DNA from: a virus
Virus record (IMG/VR): IMGVR_UViG_3300032093_000002
Coordinates: 124,001 to 188,000 of that record
Length of the DNA: 64,000 nucleotides
Direction: 5' to 3' (one strand)
Made by a program: the position numbers and the translations under genes. This document shows, piece after piece, positions 1 to 7,919 of the stretch (position 1 is the first letter of the stretch; each line of letters opens with the position of its first letter). Below the pieces are notes generated by a model. The model worked only from the letters and a program-made list of their open reading frames with translations, searched no databases and was not told the DNA's origin.

Positions 1-1623
1 TTCGCACCAGCGAGATTTCAGTTTCGTTATTCTGCTTTACCTGGAGCGGTTGAACCAATGCAGGTATTGGAAGCTAATCGTTTAGACCTTTATGTTCAAG
101 ACGAGTATAACCTTACTAAGAATTTAAAATTAACAACGGGATTGAGAGCGAACGTAATTTCACTTGGAAATACAGCTCTTGAAAATCCTGCAATCACATC
201 AATGACATTTGGTGGTGGTGAAAAATTAAACACGAGCGTGATGCCGAAAACACAATTGTTATTCGAACCACGTTTCGGTTTCAACTATGATTTAAAAGGT
301 GAAAAGAAAACTCAAATTAGAGGTGGTACAGGTATTTTCACAGGTAGACCTCCATTTGTTTTCTTATCAAACCAAATCGGAAATAACGGTGTATTAACAG
401 GATTTATCGATGTATCAGGTGCTCAAGCATCACAATACGGATTTACTACAAATCCTAATCAATATTTTATTCCTCAAACACCAACATTACCTTCAACTTT
501 TGATTTAGCTTTCACTGACGCAAATTACAAGTTCCCTCAAGTATGGAGAAGTAATTTAGCAATCGACCAAAAACTACCTTGGTTGGGTTTAGTGGCAAGT
601 GCTGAAGTTCTTTACAATAAGACAATAAACGCAGTTCATTACTACAACGCAAACCAAGATGTTCCTGTAGGAACTTTAGGTGGTCCTGACAAAAGAGCAT
701 TGTTTGCAAATACTGACCCTGGTGTTAGAGTAAATGATAATGTTTCTATGGCAGCAGTTTTAACAAACAAACAAGGTGCTTACAACAAGTCTCTTACATT
801 GAAATTAGAAAAACCAATTTCGAAAGGAGTTTGGGGTTATGCAGCTTGGACTACATCAAGAGCTGAAGATTACATGAGTGCTGGTTCAATCGCGAGTGGT
901 TCATGGCAATCAGCTCGTTCTATCAACGGAAACAACGATTTACAACTTTCTACTTCAGACTTTGTTGTTAGGAATAGAATCGTAGGTTTATTAGGTTATA
1001 GATTTGATTATGGTAAGAAATACGGTGGAGCAACTACAATCACTATTGGTTACGTAGGTGCTCAAAATAACCCATTCTCTTACACTGTAGCGGGTGACCT
1101 TAACGGTGATAGAGTTAGAGACAACGAACTTATGTTTGTACCTGTAAATGGTTCTGACATTCGTTTCTCAACTTTAACAGTAGGTACAAGAACTTATACA
1201 GAAGCTGAACAACAAGCGGCTTTCGAATCATTTATTTCTCAAGATGACTACCTTTCTACAAGAAGAGGTCAGTACGCTGAAAGAAACGCTTCTTTCCTTC
1301 CTTGGTTACACAGATTTGACCTTTCAGTGGCTCAAGATGTGTTCATAAAAATCAAAGGAAAAAGAAACACTTTCCAAATCAGAGCTGACATCCTTAACTT
1401 CGGAAACATGGTTAATAACAAGTGGGGTGTTTCTCAAAGAGCGGCAGTTCCTCAGTTGTTAAACTTTGTAAGTAGAGACGCGAACAATGTTCCTTCTTAC
1501 AGACTTTCAACTCAAATTCTTGATGGACAAACAGTATTGGCAAAACAAACTTACCAATTCAACTCATCAGTATTTGACGTATGGAGTGCACAGTTAGGTA
1601 TTAGATATACTTTCGGTAAGTAA
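1..1623 (+). CDS. TonB-dependent outer-membrane receptor, C-terminal part (5' end outside window)
   Basis: The frame is open from base 1, so the gene is cut by the window edge and about 540 C-terminal residues are visible. They read as a long series of alternating beta strands with an LDLYVQDEY segment near the start, a pattern typical of the barrel of Oar-like TonB-dependent receptors of Bacteroidota, and end in an aromatic-rich strand (SAQLGIRYTFGK). Such receptors import large nutrients through the outer membrane using TonB energy and often serve as phage receptors. The plug domain is not visible. Codon choice looks a little richer in GC than in the following small genes. It may be a phage-carried host gene, or the window may begin next to host DNA. 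A strong terminator follows. Confidence 0.85.
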   Translation, partial: FAPARFQFRYSALPGAVEPMQVLEANRLDLYVQDEYNLTKNLKLTTGLRANVISLGNTALENPAITSMTFGGGEKLNTSVMPKTQLLFEPRFGFNYDLKGEKKTQIRGGTGIFTGRPPFVFLSNQIGNNGVLTGFIDVSGAQASQYGFTTNPNQYFIPQTPTLPSTFDLAFTDANYKFPQVWRSNLAIDQKLPWLGLVASAEVLYNKTINAVHYYNANQDVPVGTLGGPDKRALFANTDPGVRVNDNVSMAAVLTNKQGAYNKSLTLKLEKPISKGVWGYAAWTTSRAEDYMSAGSIASGSWQSARSINGNNDLQLSTSDFVVRNRIVGLLGYRFDYGKKYGGATTITIGYVGAQNNPFSYTVAGDLNGDRVRDNELMFVPVNGSDIRFSTLTVGTRTYTEAEQQAAFESFISQDDYLSTRRGQYAERNASFLPWLHRFDLSVAQDVFIKIKGKRNTFQIRADILNFGNMVNNKWGVSQRAAVPQLLNFVSRDANNVPSYRLSTQILDGQTVLAKQTYQFNSSVFDVWSAQLGIRYTFGK

Positions 1624-1642
1624 TATCGAATATTAAAATTTT

Positions 1643-1673
1643 AAACCCTCATCTTCGGATGGGGGTTTTTTTT
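1643..1673 (+). terminator. Rho-independent terminator of the receptor gene
   Basis: An 8-bp stem CCCTCATC/GATGGGGG closes a TTCG tetraloop (1654-1657) and is followed by eight T. It begins about 20 nt after the receptor stop. Confidence 0.9.
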
Positions 1674-1701
1674 ATAACAAAAATTTCTTATCATTCTTTC
1701 A

Positions 1702-2052
1702 ATGAATAAGTTAGTTACAATTTTTTTTATTTTATCGGTTTACACCTTTTCACAAATTTTCACATTTTATCAACTACAAGGTCATCTTTGGAATAAATGG
1801 ATTAAAGACCACCCTTTCCTGATGAGTTTAATGGGTGTCCCTGTTGGTTATTTTGTAATTCTTGCAAGTAGAGAAATGGTAAGTCTATATGGAGGACAAA
1901 CTTGGCCAAACAGAATCATAGGATTTGTTTTCGGTGTGTTTGTCTTTAGTTTCATGGCATGGATAATGTTGAAAGAACCAATAACAACCAAAACTATAGT
2001 TTGTCTCATTCTAAGTTTTGCAGTTCTTTGTATTCAATTGTTTTGGAAATAA
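1702..2052 (+). CDS. Small four-helix membrane protein, unknown function
   Basis: The 116-aa product is nearly all hydrophobic, with about four membrane segments (residues 4-22, 38-55, 70-90 and 97-115) and few charged residues between them. It ends in LFWK. I do not recognise the family; the size and helix count resemble small inner-membrane transport-like proteins, but no motif supports a substrate. It lies alone after the receptor terminator, 16 nt before the next gene, and has neither promoter motif directly upstream. Confidence 0.7.
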   Translation: MNKLVTIFFILSVYTFSQIFTFYQLQGHLWNKWIKDHPFLMSLMGVPVGYFVILASREMVSLYGGQTWPNRIIGFVFGVFVFSFMAWIMLKEPITTKTIVCLILSFAVLCIQLFWK

Positions 2053-2056
2053 TTGG

Positions 2057-2064
2057 TATTTATA
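2057..2064 (+). promoter_or_regulatory. TATTTATW late-type motif
   Basis: Sense TATTTATA ends 4 nt before the ATG at 2069 and decides that start over an in-frame ATG at 2018. Confidence 0.6.
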
Positions 2065-2068
2065 CCAT

Positions 2069-3550
2069 ATGAAGTTTATTTCCATTTTACTTAAGGAAGG
2101 TCGTAAAGAAGATTTAAAGAAAAAATATGCCGAGAAGTTTGACGAAGAGACTTTGGATTGGATATTGAACATTGCAGATTTAAAAGATTTCAATCACAAA
2201 TACACGGACTTTGTTTTAAAACATGTACATCCTGATTATGTTGACGGAGATGTTGAAATTGGTATTGATTTAATCAAAAGTTTTGACAAATATCAATCCC
2301 AACTCGAAAAAAAAGATATTAATCAATACAGTGGTTTTGAGGAATTAGACAATGTTTTAGTCCCTATCCACCAAAAACAGAAAGACAGAGAATTAGAAAA
2401 ACAGGTAGATAAGATTTACGAAGATGATAAATTTCTTGTAATCAAACCTAAAACACACCAAGCTTCGTGTAAATACGGTTCGAATACTAAGTGGTGTACA
2501 ACCGCACAATCCCCTGACCATTTCGAAAGATATACCTCAGGTAGGCAAGGACTATATTACATAATTAACAAAGCCAATTCCACAAACAAAGATTACTCAA
2601 AAATTGCAATACATTTTGACAACTTAGGAACTGAGAGATATTGGGATTCGAAAGATTCTCCAATGAGTGAACGAGAAATTGCAATTTTTAACTACGCGTT
2701 TCCCGAAATAGTTGATGTAATAAAAGCCGATTATAACATGAATGTGGGGTCAATGACCGACAAGTTTTTAGCAGAATCATTCGATAAAGTTGGTGAGTCA
2801 TCAGCAGATAAAAGAAACTACTTGAACTCAACTTATACTTTATCAACACTTGTTAGAGGATTTCAAAACATACCTGATTTAGGTTTTGGTCATACAGAAG
2901 GTGTTTTAACAATATCTTTAAGTTCAGATGAAGACAACAAATTAATTGATGAATATAATATTTTTATCACATACAAATCTAAAGATGAAAAAACCTTTAC
3001 AGCTAGTATAGGTTTTGGGAGTACTGATGAAGTTTCAAGTGACGATTTTGTAGACCTTGGGCTTGAAGGGTGGGGAATTGATGCGACATACTATCTTGGT
3101 AAAACCCCCGCAGAAACCGCTGAAGGTGTTAGAAGACACATTGCACATAGAGTTTTAGACCATATTGTAAACAATCAAAAACTTATACAAATGGTTGCTG
3201 GAACAACAAAAGTATTCAGACCCACGTATGGATATAAATTTGGTAAAAATAAAGGTTGGGTTAAAAAACTTGTTGATTATTTGGACAAAGGAAAGATAGG
3301 AACAAAATTAGATTTTCTTATGGATATTGGATATATTGAACCTGTAATTAAAGATGGTCAAAAAGGTTATAAAAAATCTAAAGGGAATCATTTTTACAAG
3401 CCACGTGATTTAAGAGGTCAACACTCGTCATTTTTTGCTGCGGCTAAAAATGCCGGTATTTTGGGATACAGAAAAGTTGGAAAGGATTTTTTCTTGATTA
3501 AAGGTCCTAATTTTGATGCATTCAAAAAAGGGGAACTCAAGGCACTTTAG
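2069..3550 (+). CDS. Tagged protein with a YGxxTKWCTT domain, unknown function
   Basis: This is a 493-aa protein. I start it at 2069, because the motif TATTTATA sits just before this ATG and the resulting N-terminus (ILLKEG, residues 6-11) matches the recurrent tag of this genome. The centre carries a conserved-looking stretch with CKYGSNTKWCTT at about residues 134-145, followed by a predicted beta-rich part ending in YWDSKDSP. The same block occurs in the protein at 34559-35548, so the two are paralogues of an unnamed domain. The C-terminal quarter is lysine-rich and could be a DNA-binding winged-helix region. It may be a virion-packaged protein (inference). Confidence 0.75.
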   Translation: MKFISILLKEGRKEDLKKKYAEKFDEETLDWILNIADLKDFNHKYTDFVLKHVHPDYVDGDVEIGIDLIKSFDKYQSQLEKKDINQYSGFEELDNVLVPIHQKQKDRELEKQVDKIYEDDKFLVIKPKTHQASCKYGSNTKWCTTAQSPDHFERYTSGRQGLYYIINKANSTNKDYSKIAIHFDNLGTERYWDSKDSPMSEREIAIFNYAFPEIVDVIKADYNMNVGSMTDKFLAESFDKVGESSADKRNYLNSTYTLSTLVRGFQNIPDLGFGHTEGVLTISLSSDEDNKLIDEYNIFITYKSKDEKTFTASIGFGSTDEVSSDDFVDLGLEGWGIDATYYLGKTPAETAEGVRRHIAHRVLDHIVNNQKLIQMVAGTTKVFRPTYGYKFGKNKGWVKKLVDYLDKGKIGTKLDFLMDIGYIEPVIKDGQKGYKKSKGNHFYKPRDLRGQHSSFFAAAKNAGILGYRKVGKDFFLIKGPNFDAFKKGELKAL

Positions 3551-3761
3551 ACAATCTTCGAAAATAGATATATAACCCAAAAAATAATCCCGCAATACAA
3601 TACAAAACGAAGTTCGCTTTCCATAAATCTCCTGTCAGTAATATTAGGGAATACTGAACGGCATCGAATCCAAAAGGATTGAAGAACAGAGCCAACATCA
3701 AAAAGATTTGTGATAGATTGTCTTGAAAAGTTTTTTTCCAAGTCTTTATTCTGTTTACCAT
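3537..3761 (-). CDS. Small membrane protein, two helices
   Basis: This 74-aa product begins with a basic segment and then two hydrophobic helices (about residues 17-33 and 50-66) around a FNPFGFDAVQYSLILLTG loop, followed by a basic tail. It overlaps the end of the convergent tagged gene by 14 nt. A second frame over the same bases (3547-3768) lacks this clean amphipathic pattern. A TAAATTTG promoter lies at 3781-3788. Function is unknown. Confidence 0.65.
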   Translation of the reverse strand: MVNRIKTWKKTFQDNLSQIFLMLALFFNPFGFDAVQYSLILLTGDLWKANFVLYCIAGLFFGLYIYFRRLSKVP

Positions 3762-3780
3762 CGTCCATATTATAGTATTA

Positions 3781-3788
3781 CAAATTTA
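3781..3788 (-). promoter_or_regulatory. Host-like promoter element TAAATTTG
   Basis: It matches the Bacteroidota TAnnTTTG -7 box on the minus strand, 19 nt before the start at 3761. No clear -33 TTTG is seen. Confidence 0.5.
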
Positions 3789-3820
3789 TTTCTAAGTCAG
3801 AATTTTTATAATAAATAGTA

Positions 3821-4441
3821 ATGTTCAAAAAAACTAAAAACTGGATGTATTCTAATACACACAATACGTGTGTGTTAATGCCAATGAAAACAGCTTCGAC
3901 TCACGTATCTTGGGTTTTGAAATACTTTGACTTTGAATCTCATGTAAGAATTTTTTATGATGACGGAACACACAAAGATTTTACAAACTCTCACGTTCAA
4001 CCCCATGATTGTTTCATACCAGAAGAATTAGTAAACCCGAAAACAATTCTGACCGTAAGAAACCCTTACGAAAGAATTTTATCTTTTTTTTTATTCACGA
4101 GGAATTACTTACTAAACAAAAATGTTTCACCAAGTGATTTCAGTTATTTTCTCAATGGTTTGAATGATGAAAGTAATGATTTCAAACAACTCAATTTTGT
4201 AATTGAAGTCCCCCCAACTTATATTATCAGAAAAGAGAATTTATATGAAGACTATTGTAAAATTAATTTCATCAATGAATCCGATTTGAATCATCTCGGT
4301 ATTTTACAAAAAATGTGTGTTAAGAAAATTAACAAAACAAATTTGGAAATAGAAAAAGAAGATTTTTTGACTTCAGAAAACAAATCAATAATTTACAAAT
4401 TATTCAAACCACATTTCCATTTATTTGGATATGAAAAATAA
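3821..4441 (+). CDS. Sulfotransferase-like protein 1
   Basis: This 206-aa protein fits the short sulfotransferase fold. LMPMKTASTHV (about residues 20-30) stands where the 5'-phosphosulfate loop (PKxGTT-type) of PAPS-dependent sulfotransferases is expected, and VRNPYERILSFF (about 77-88) matches the 3'-phosphate-binding RNPxxRxxS motif. Known members move sulfate from PAPS to sugars or peptides. Two relatives with the same pair of motifs lie at 11559-12158 and 61489-62196. The acceptor is unknown; virion or host surface glycans are possible. The P-loop-like segment differs from the classical form, so an inactive or different nucleotide-binding role cannot be excluded. Confidence 0.7.
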   Translation: MFKKTKNWMYSNTHNTCVLMPMKTASTHVSWVLKYFDFESHVRIFYDDGTHKDFTNSHVQPHDCFIPEELVNPKTILTVRNPYERILSFFLFTRNYLLNKNVSPSDFSYFLNGLNDESNDFKQLNFVIEVPPTYIIRKENLYEDYCKINFINESDLNHLGILQKMCVKKINKTNLEIEKEDFLTSENKSIIYKLFKPHFHLFGYEK

Positions 4442-4466
4442 TTGAAATATAATTGCAATAGAGAAA

Positions 4467-4658
4467 ATGATTGATATAAAAAAACTAATTGATGAAGAGG
4501 GTCCTATCAGAAAATTTGATGGGATTGCACCTGAGGGATTTGTATTAGTTCATGAAAATACTCTGAGAGATTTAAAGAATTGGAAAATTTGGGAAGATTG
4601 GAAAAATGATGAAATAACTATACATGATTTGAATAAAAAAAATTTTGACAATACTTAA
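4467..4658 (+). CDS. Small charged protein, unknown
   Basis: A 63-aa, tryptophan-rich and strongly charged product (LKNWKIWEDWKNDE). It lies 25 nt after the sulfotransferase-like gene and probably shares its transcript. No family is recognised; the N-terminus is not the recurrent tag. Confidence 0.6.
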   Translation: MIDIKKLIDEEGPIRKFDGIAPEGFVLVHENTLRDLKNWKIWEDWKNDEITIHDLNKKNFDNT

Positions 4659-4689
4659 TAATAAATTATATTTCTATCACAATAAATTA

Positions 4690-4863
4690 TAACGTTGTGG
4701 AAAGTCATCAGTTCGGAATATTGGTAGAACTTTATTTGATTGGTGATGATGACAAAATCTATCCGTAACGTGTGGTGGTCATACTGATGAAACTATCTGC
4801 AGTAGTTTAAGGAAGTCGACTCCGAGGTATAACATCCCATCAGTCCCTGACCACTTTTTTTTT
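4690..4863 (+). ncRNA. Candidate two-domain structured RNA ending in a terminator
   Basis: About 200 bases between genes hold nested perfect helices. Domain 1 pairs ACGTT 4692-4696 with 4767-4771, GTCATC 4704-4709 with 4748-4753, and AGTTC 4710-4714 with 4727-4731. Domain 2 pairs GTGGTCA 4775-4781 with 4848-4854, CTGATG 4784-4789 with 4838-4843, and AAACTA 4790-4795 with 4803-4808. A run of nine T follows at 4855, so the last helix also works as a terminator. No known RNA class is recognised. Confidence 0.6.
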
Positions 4864-4868
4864 ACTTT

Positions 4869-5258
4869 ATGACAACAAAAAATCCAACATTCTTCGTAGA
4901 CATTGACGGCACAATTGTCAAATACAGAAAGTTTAACGAATTATCCACAGCCGTATTAGAGCCAATTCAAGACGTAATTGACTATCTAAATCTTCAGTTT
5001 GATAAAGGTGCGGTTATAATTGTCACAACAGCTAGACCGAGTTCTTATGAATCTTATACGATAGGTGAGTTAAATAAAATAGGGTTGAAATACCACAAAT
5101 TGGTTATGGACTGTGGAAGAGGAACTCGTGTGATATTTAACGATAAAGACCCCGAAAACCCAAATTTAGATAGGGCAGTAGGAATAAACTTTACAAGAAA
5201 TGGTGGATTTGATTCGGTTGGTGGGCCACCAAACATAGAAAATTATGAGTCAAATTAA
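4869..5258 (+). CDS. HAD-superfamily phosphatase-like protein
   Basis: This 129-aa protein begins with FFVDIDGTIV, the HAD motif I with nucleophile Asp11 and acid/base Asp13. VTTARP (about residues 57-62) fits motif II, and a conserved Asp near FNDKDP stands where motif IV is expected. It lacks a large cap domain, so it is a minimal HAD enzyme like phage nucleotidases or the 3'-phosphatase part of polynucleotide kinase. The substrate is not visible. The stop overlaps the next start by 14 nt. Confidence 0.75.
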   Translation: MTTKNPTFFVDIDGTIVKYRKFNELSTAVLEPIQDVIDYLNLQFDKGAVIIVTTARPSSYESYTIGELNKIGLKYHKLVMDCGRGTRVIFNDKDPENPNLDRAVGINFTRNGGFDSVGGPPNIENYESN

Positions 5259-5610
5259 AGTTTCATATAAAAGACACTTAGCTAAAACAATTAGTTATAG
5301 ATTTCTAAGTACATCAATTGGTTTTTTAGCCATGTGGTGGGCATCAGGTAGTATCAAAGTCGGAGCTGCTTTTGGAATTGTTGAACTTATCTACAAACCT
5401 CTACAATATTATATACATGAAAGAATTTGGTATAAATACATTAAATTCGGTCTTGTGGGTGATAAAAAAAGAAAGCAAAATTCAATTACAGAAGGTAAAA
5501 TAAAATCACAACCAAAAGTATACGAGTATGATTTACCTATCACTGAACCACCTCCTCCACCGAAACCATCATCAGGAAAAAAAGTTTTAAATTATTCTTC
5601 AAATAGATAA
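5245..5610 (+). CDS. DUF2061-type small membrane protein
   Basis: This 121-aa product contains RHLAKTISYRFLSTSIGFL, a glycine/alanine-rich second helix, then ELIYKPLQYYIHERIWYK, matching the DUF2061 family of two-helix membrane proteins of unknown role found in bacteria and large phages. A proline-rich cytoplasmic tail (EPPPPPKPSSGKK) follows and is not part of the family core. It is translationally coupled to the HAD gene. Confidence 0.75.
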   Translation: MSQIKVSYKRHLAKTISYRFLSTSIGFLAMWWASGSIKVGAAFGIVELIYKPLQYYIHERIWYKYIKFGLVGDKKRKQNSITEGKIKSQPKVYEYDLPITEPPPPPKPSSGKKVLNYSSNR

Positions 5611-5634
5611 ACCGAGATATCTCGGTTTTTTTTA
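5608..5634 (+). terminator. Rho-independent terminator
   Basis: The palindrome ACCGAGATATCTCGGT (5611-5626) is flanked by A upstream and eight T downstream. It overlaps the stop codon of the preceding gene. Confidence 0.9.
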
Positions 5635-5643
5635 TTTTAAATG

Positions 5644-5651
5644 TATTTATA
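5644..5651 (+). promoter_or_regulatory. TATTTATW late-type motif
   Basis: Sense TATTTATA ends 6 nt before the start at 5658. Confidence 0.6.
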
Positions 5652-5657
5652 GTATCT

Positions 5658-6953
5658 ATGTCGAACATACTAACTAACATACAAAAACTTTATAATCAAT
5701 TTGATAAGAATAAGGATATGGTCTCTGAGGTCTATATAAAACCTGATGAGTCTTTATATCCAAATTTGAAATTTGCTAAAAGAACTAGACAAGATGAGAT
5801 AAATAAAGCTTTATTGGACGACTTACAAAAAGCATCTCAAATGACAGGTTTGGACATCACGATTGATTTCGCAAAGACTGACCACGGCAAATATGCAAAA
5901 AGTGGTAATGTAAGTAGACACTGGTCTCAAAATGCCGTAGACATTGACTATATAGGAGGAAAAGTTGTAAGTCCAAAAAATAGAGACGTTGTTGACAAGT
6001 TTGTAAATGCTCTTCTAAGTATGGGTTACAATAAGAATGCTGAGGGTTCATCACATCCTAAAGCTGTTTTGACCTTCGGTTTTGCAGGCCACGATAATCA
6101 CGTTCACGTTTCAAATACAACTGGTTCACCGTCTTCTGTAGACCCCAACTACCAACCAAGTTCAGACGATTCAACTGAAGATGGAACTTCAGACACAACC
6201 AAGGCAGGTGCCTATGGTGAAAAAATCAATATAGGTGGAACAAAATCAAAATCCAAAAGTGCGGAAGAACAAAACCCATTACTTTACTTAGTCGCTAAAG
6301 ACATTGGTAGTAAGGTTTTTAATCTTAAAGAAGGTTTCGGAAAAAACATCCAAAGTAATATGGGAACTATTGTAATTCCTGGTTCGAGTAATCCAAGAGT
6401 GAAAAGTCCGATAGATGGTGTAGTAAACAACAAAAGATTTGTTCAAGGATGTAAAAATGAGGTGACAATTGAGTCATCAACACAACCTCAGTTTTTTTTA
6501 CAGTATTGTGGAATGACAACCAAGAAAGTAAATAATGGTGACCCTGTTTCTCAAGGTCAAGATATTGGAACTATGGATAGTAAGGACAATGCTGAGGTGT
6601 TGTTTCTCGACAAATCATATAATAGAAAAAATATAGACCCGCAAAAATTTGATTCTTTTGTTGATAAACAAAAAGAGAAAGAGCCTAATAAGAAAGTATA
6701 TATAAAAGGTAGTAATAGACAATATTCGGACCCTGCACTTGCTGGTTTGATTTTATTACCAAAAAAGATTTTTGGAAATGTATACGACAAGGACACAGGT
6801 GAACTCAAAACAAAAAAGTGGAAAGATTGGGACTCAAAAAGAGATGTCGACCCATGGATTGCAAACGCCTTCAAAAAAGTTTTCAATAAGAAAAAACAAC
6901 AAAACGAAGGTAAATTACAAGAAAATATAAAAAGAATAAAAGGACTATTATAA
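5658..6953 (+). CDS. Two-domain cell-wall peptidase: M15-like plus M23/LytM-like
   Basis: The 431-aa protein has an N-terminal domain with SRHWSQNAVDID (His88, Asp95) and HDNHVHVS (His148, His150), the zinc ligands of M15-type D-Ala-D-Ala carboxypeptidases. A Ser/Asp-rich linker (about 155-205) leads to a second domain with the beta-hairpin pattern of M23/LytM peptidases or lipoyl-like folds (SPIDGVVNN, VNNGDPVSQGQDIG). Usual M23 histidines are not evident, so the second domain may only bind. It would trim peptidoglycan cross-links during entry or release. There is no signal peptide. The late-type motif upstream fits a virion or lysis protein. Confidence 0.7.
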   Translation: MSNILTNIQKLYNQFDKNKDMVSEVYIKPDESLYPNLKFAKRTRQDEINKALLDDLQKASQMTGLDITIDFAKTDHGKYAKSGNVSRHWSQNAVDIDYIGGKVVSPKNRDVVDKFVNALLSMGYNKNAEGSSHPKAVLTFGFAGHDNHVHVSNTTGSPSSVDPNYQPSSDDSTEDGTSDTTKAGAYGEKINIGGTKSKSKSAEEQNPLLYLVAKDIGSKVFNLKEGFGKNIQSNMGTIVIPGSSNPRVKSPIDGVVNNKRFVQGCKNEVTIESSTQPQFFLQYCGMTTKKVNNGDPVSQGQDIGTMDSKDNAEVLFLDKSYNRKNIDPQKFDSFVDKQKEKEPNKKVYIKGSNRQYSDPALAGLILLPKKIFGNVYDKDTGELKTKKWKDWDSKRDVDPWIANAFKKVFNKKKQQNEGKLQENIKRIKGLL

Positions 6954-6982
6954 AAAAACCCCCTCAAATGAGGGGTTTTTTA
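6953..6982. terminator. Bidirectional terminator
   Basis: The stem CCCCTC/GAGGGG (6960-6965 with 6970-6975, loop AAAT) has A runs on the left and T runs on the right, so it can serve the peptidase gene and the convergent lipoprotein gene. Confidence 0.85.
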
Positions 6983-7005
6983 TTAGTTCGTTGTAGAAGA
7001 ATATA

Positions 7006-7176
7006 TTATTTTACTTCTTCTGCTCTAACAGAATCTACAACTGGAGCTACTGTAGAGTCTACCAATGTTGAGTCTGCTACTACAGCAGTTGAATCGGTTT
7101 TTACTTCGTTTGATGTTGCTCCGTTTCCACATGATGCCAATGCTACGATTGACAAGATTGCAAGGATTTTTTTCAT
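7006..7176 (-). CDS. Small lipoprotein (56 aa)
   Basis: The minus strand encodes a 56-aa protein starting MKKILAILSIVALASCGNG, a textbook lipoprotein signal with lipobox LASC, so the mature protein begins at Cys16 and is membrane-anchored. The mature part is short and rich in Val, Asp, Ser and Thr with repeated DST/VDST units. The reading frame on the opposite strand is only its shadow. Function is unknown; small surface lipoproteins of phages can block superinfection. Confidence 0.75.
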   Translation of the reverse strand: MKKILAILSIVALASCGNGATSNEVKTDSTAVVADSTLVDSTVAPVVDSVRAEEVK

Positions 7177-7277
7177 TTTCTTTTTGTTTTTTTTGTTAAT
7201 GTTTTAATAACGTCTTGAGTTTATAAATATAGAAAAGTTTTTCAGAATCGTCAATTAGCAGTGTAAACTTTTTTTTG

Positions 7278-7362
7278 CGGAGAGTATTGGATTCGAACCA
7301 ATAGGCCAATTGCTCGACCACAGTTTAGCAAACTGCTCCTTTAACCACTCAGGCAACTCTCC
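7278..7362 (-). tRNA. tRNA-Ser (GCT)
   Basis: Class II tRNA with long variable arm; anticodon loop TTGCTAA region gives GCT. It is the last tRNA gene of the array in the direction of transcription. Confidence 0.9.
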
Positions 7363-7366
7363 TTTG

Positions 7367-7440
7367 TGTGAACGATGGGGTTCGAACCCACGACAACTAG
7401 CGCCACAAGCTAGTGCTCTTCCAACTGAGCTACGTTCACC
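7367..7440 (-). tRNA. tRNA-His (GTG)
   Basis: Loop TTGTGGC gives GTG. An extra 5' G before the GTGAACG acceptor strand fits the G-1 of histidine tRNAs. Confidence 0.9.
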
Positions 7441-7452
7441 ATATTACTTACG

Positions 7453-7525
7453 AGGTCTTACTAGGATTCGAACCCAAATTTCTTCGTCCGTAGCGAAGTG
7501 TATTCATCCATTATACGATAAGACC
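7453..7525 (-). tRNA. tRNA-Arg (ACG)
   Basis: Cloverleaf with stem CTTCG/CGAAG and loop CTACGGA, anticodon ACG (CGN codons if A34 is deaminated). The D-arm is short. Confidence 0.85.
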
Positions 7526-7608
7526 TATCTGTTATTTTCTTCTAAACATTTCGGACAAAGTCCGTCTTTGTCTAAAAGTGTTCCGTGAATTCCACAAATA
7601 TTATTCAT
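7525..7608 (-). CDS. Candidate 27-aa zinc-ribbon microprotein
   Basis: A short minus-strand frame between two tRNA genes encodes 27 residues with Cys5, His8, Cys18 and Cys21 in a CxxH...CxxC arrangement (CGIHGTLLDKDGLCPKC). This spacing would bind one zinc. It touches the first base of tRNA-Arg. Its size makes chance possible; the cysteine pattern is the only support. Confidence 0.45.
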   Translation of the reverse strand: MNNICGIHGTLLDKDGLCPKCLEENNR

Positions 7609-7620
7609 AATAAAAATTTG

Positions 7621-7691
7621 TTATCCCCCAAGGATTCGAACCTTGAATAATTGGACCAAAACCAATTGTGTTACCGTTACACCAGAGGATA
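7621..7691 (-). tRNA. tRNA-Gln (TTG)
   Basis: Stem AATTGG/CCAATT with loop TTTTGGT gives anticodon TTG; acceptor TATCCTC/GGGGATA. Confidence 0.9.
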
Positions 7692-7696
7692 TAATG

Positions 7697-7770
7697 TGGA
7701 CCCTCACGGACTTGAACCGTGGACCTACTGATTATGAGTCAGCCGCTCTAACCAACTGAGCTAAGGGTCC
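7697..7770 (-). tRNA. tRNA-Met or tRNA-Ile2 (CAT)
   Basis: Loop CTCATAA gives CAT. G1-C72 argues against an initiator. Elongator Met and lysidine-modified Ile2 cannot be told apart by eye; the anticodon arm resembles both. Confidence 0.85.
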
Positions 7771-7772
7771 TT

Positions 7773-7834
7773 AAATGATTGTTACACTTGGTTGTGTTAC
7801 TTCCTCCTGACACCACTCAGGACTTCAATCATTT
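7773..7834 (-). ncRNA. Three-way-junction spacer RNA in tRNA array
   Basis: Between two tRNA genes, AAATGATTG 7773-7781 pairs with 7826-7834 and encloses two perfect hairpins: 7784-7787 with 7794-7797, and TCCTGA 7805-7810 with 7817-7822. The three helices form a junction of about 62 nt. It is probably part of the tRNA transcript. Function is unknown. Confidence 0.45.
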
Positions 7835-7837
7835 TTG

Positions 7838-7919
7838 TGGGAGTAGCTGGACTCGAACCAACGAACTCGAAAGAGGGAAGATTTACAGTCTTCTGCCATT
7901 GCCACTAGGCGATACTCCC
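7838..7919 (-). tRNA. tRNA-Tyr (GTA)
   Basis: Class II tRNA; stem GAAGA/TCTTC, loop CTGTAAA, anticodon GTA. Confidence 0.9.

Noticed and set aside
3547-3768. Alternative minus-strand frame of 73 codons
   Set aside because: The overlapping frame 3537-3761 has clean membrane helices and a basic tail.
4784-4813. CTGATGA in the structured RNA, like a hammerhead ribozyme core
   Set aside because: After the next hairpin the required GAAA is absent and no stem III follows.
6968-7207. Plus-strand 79-codon frame after the terminator
   Set aside because: It is antisense to a convincing 56-aa lipoprotein gene with a lipobox; repeated Glu-Ser-Thr is the reverse reading of Val-Asp-Ser repeats.
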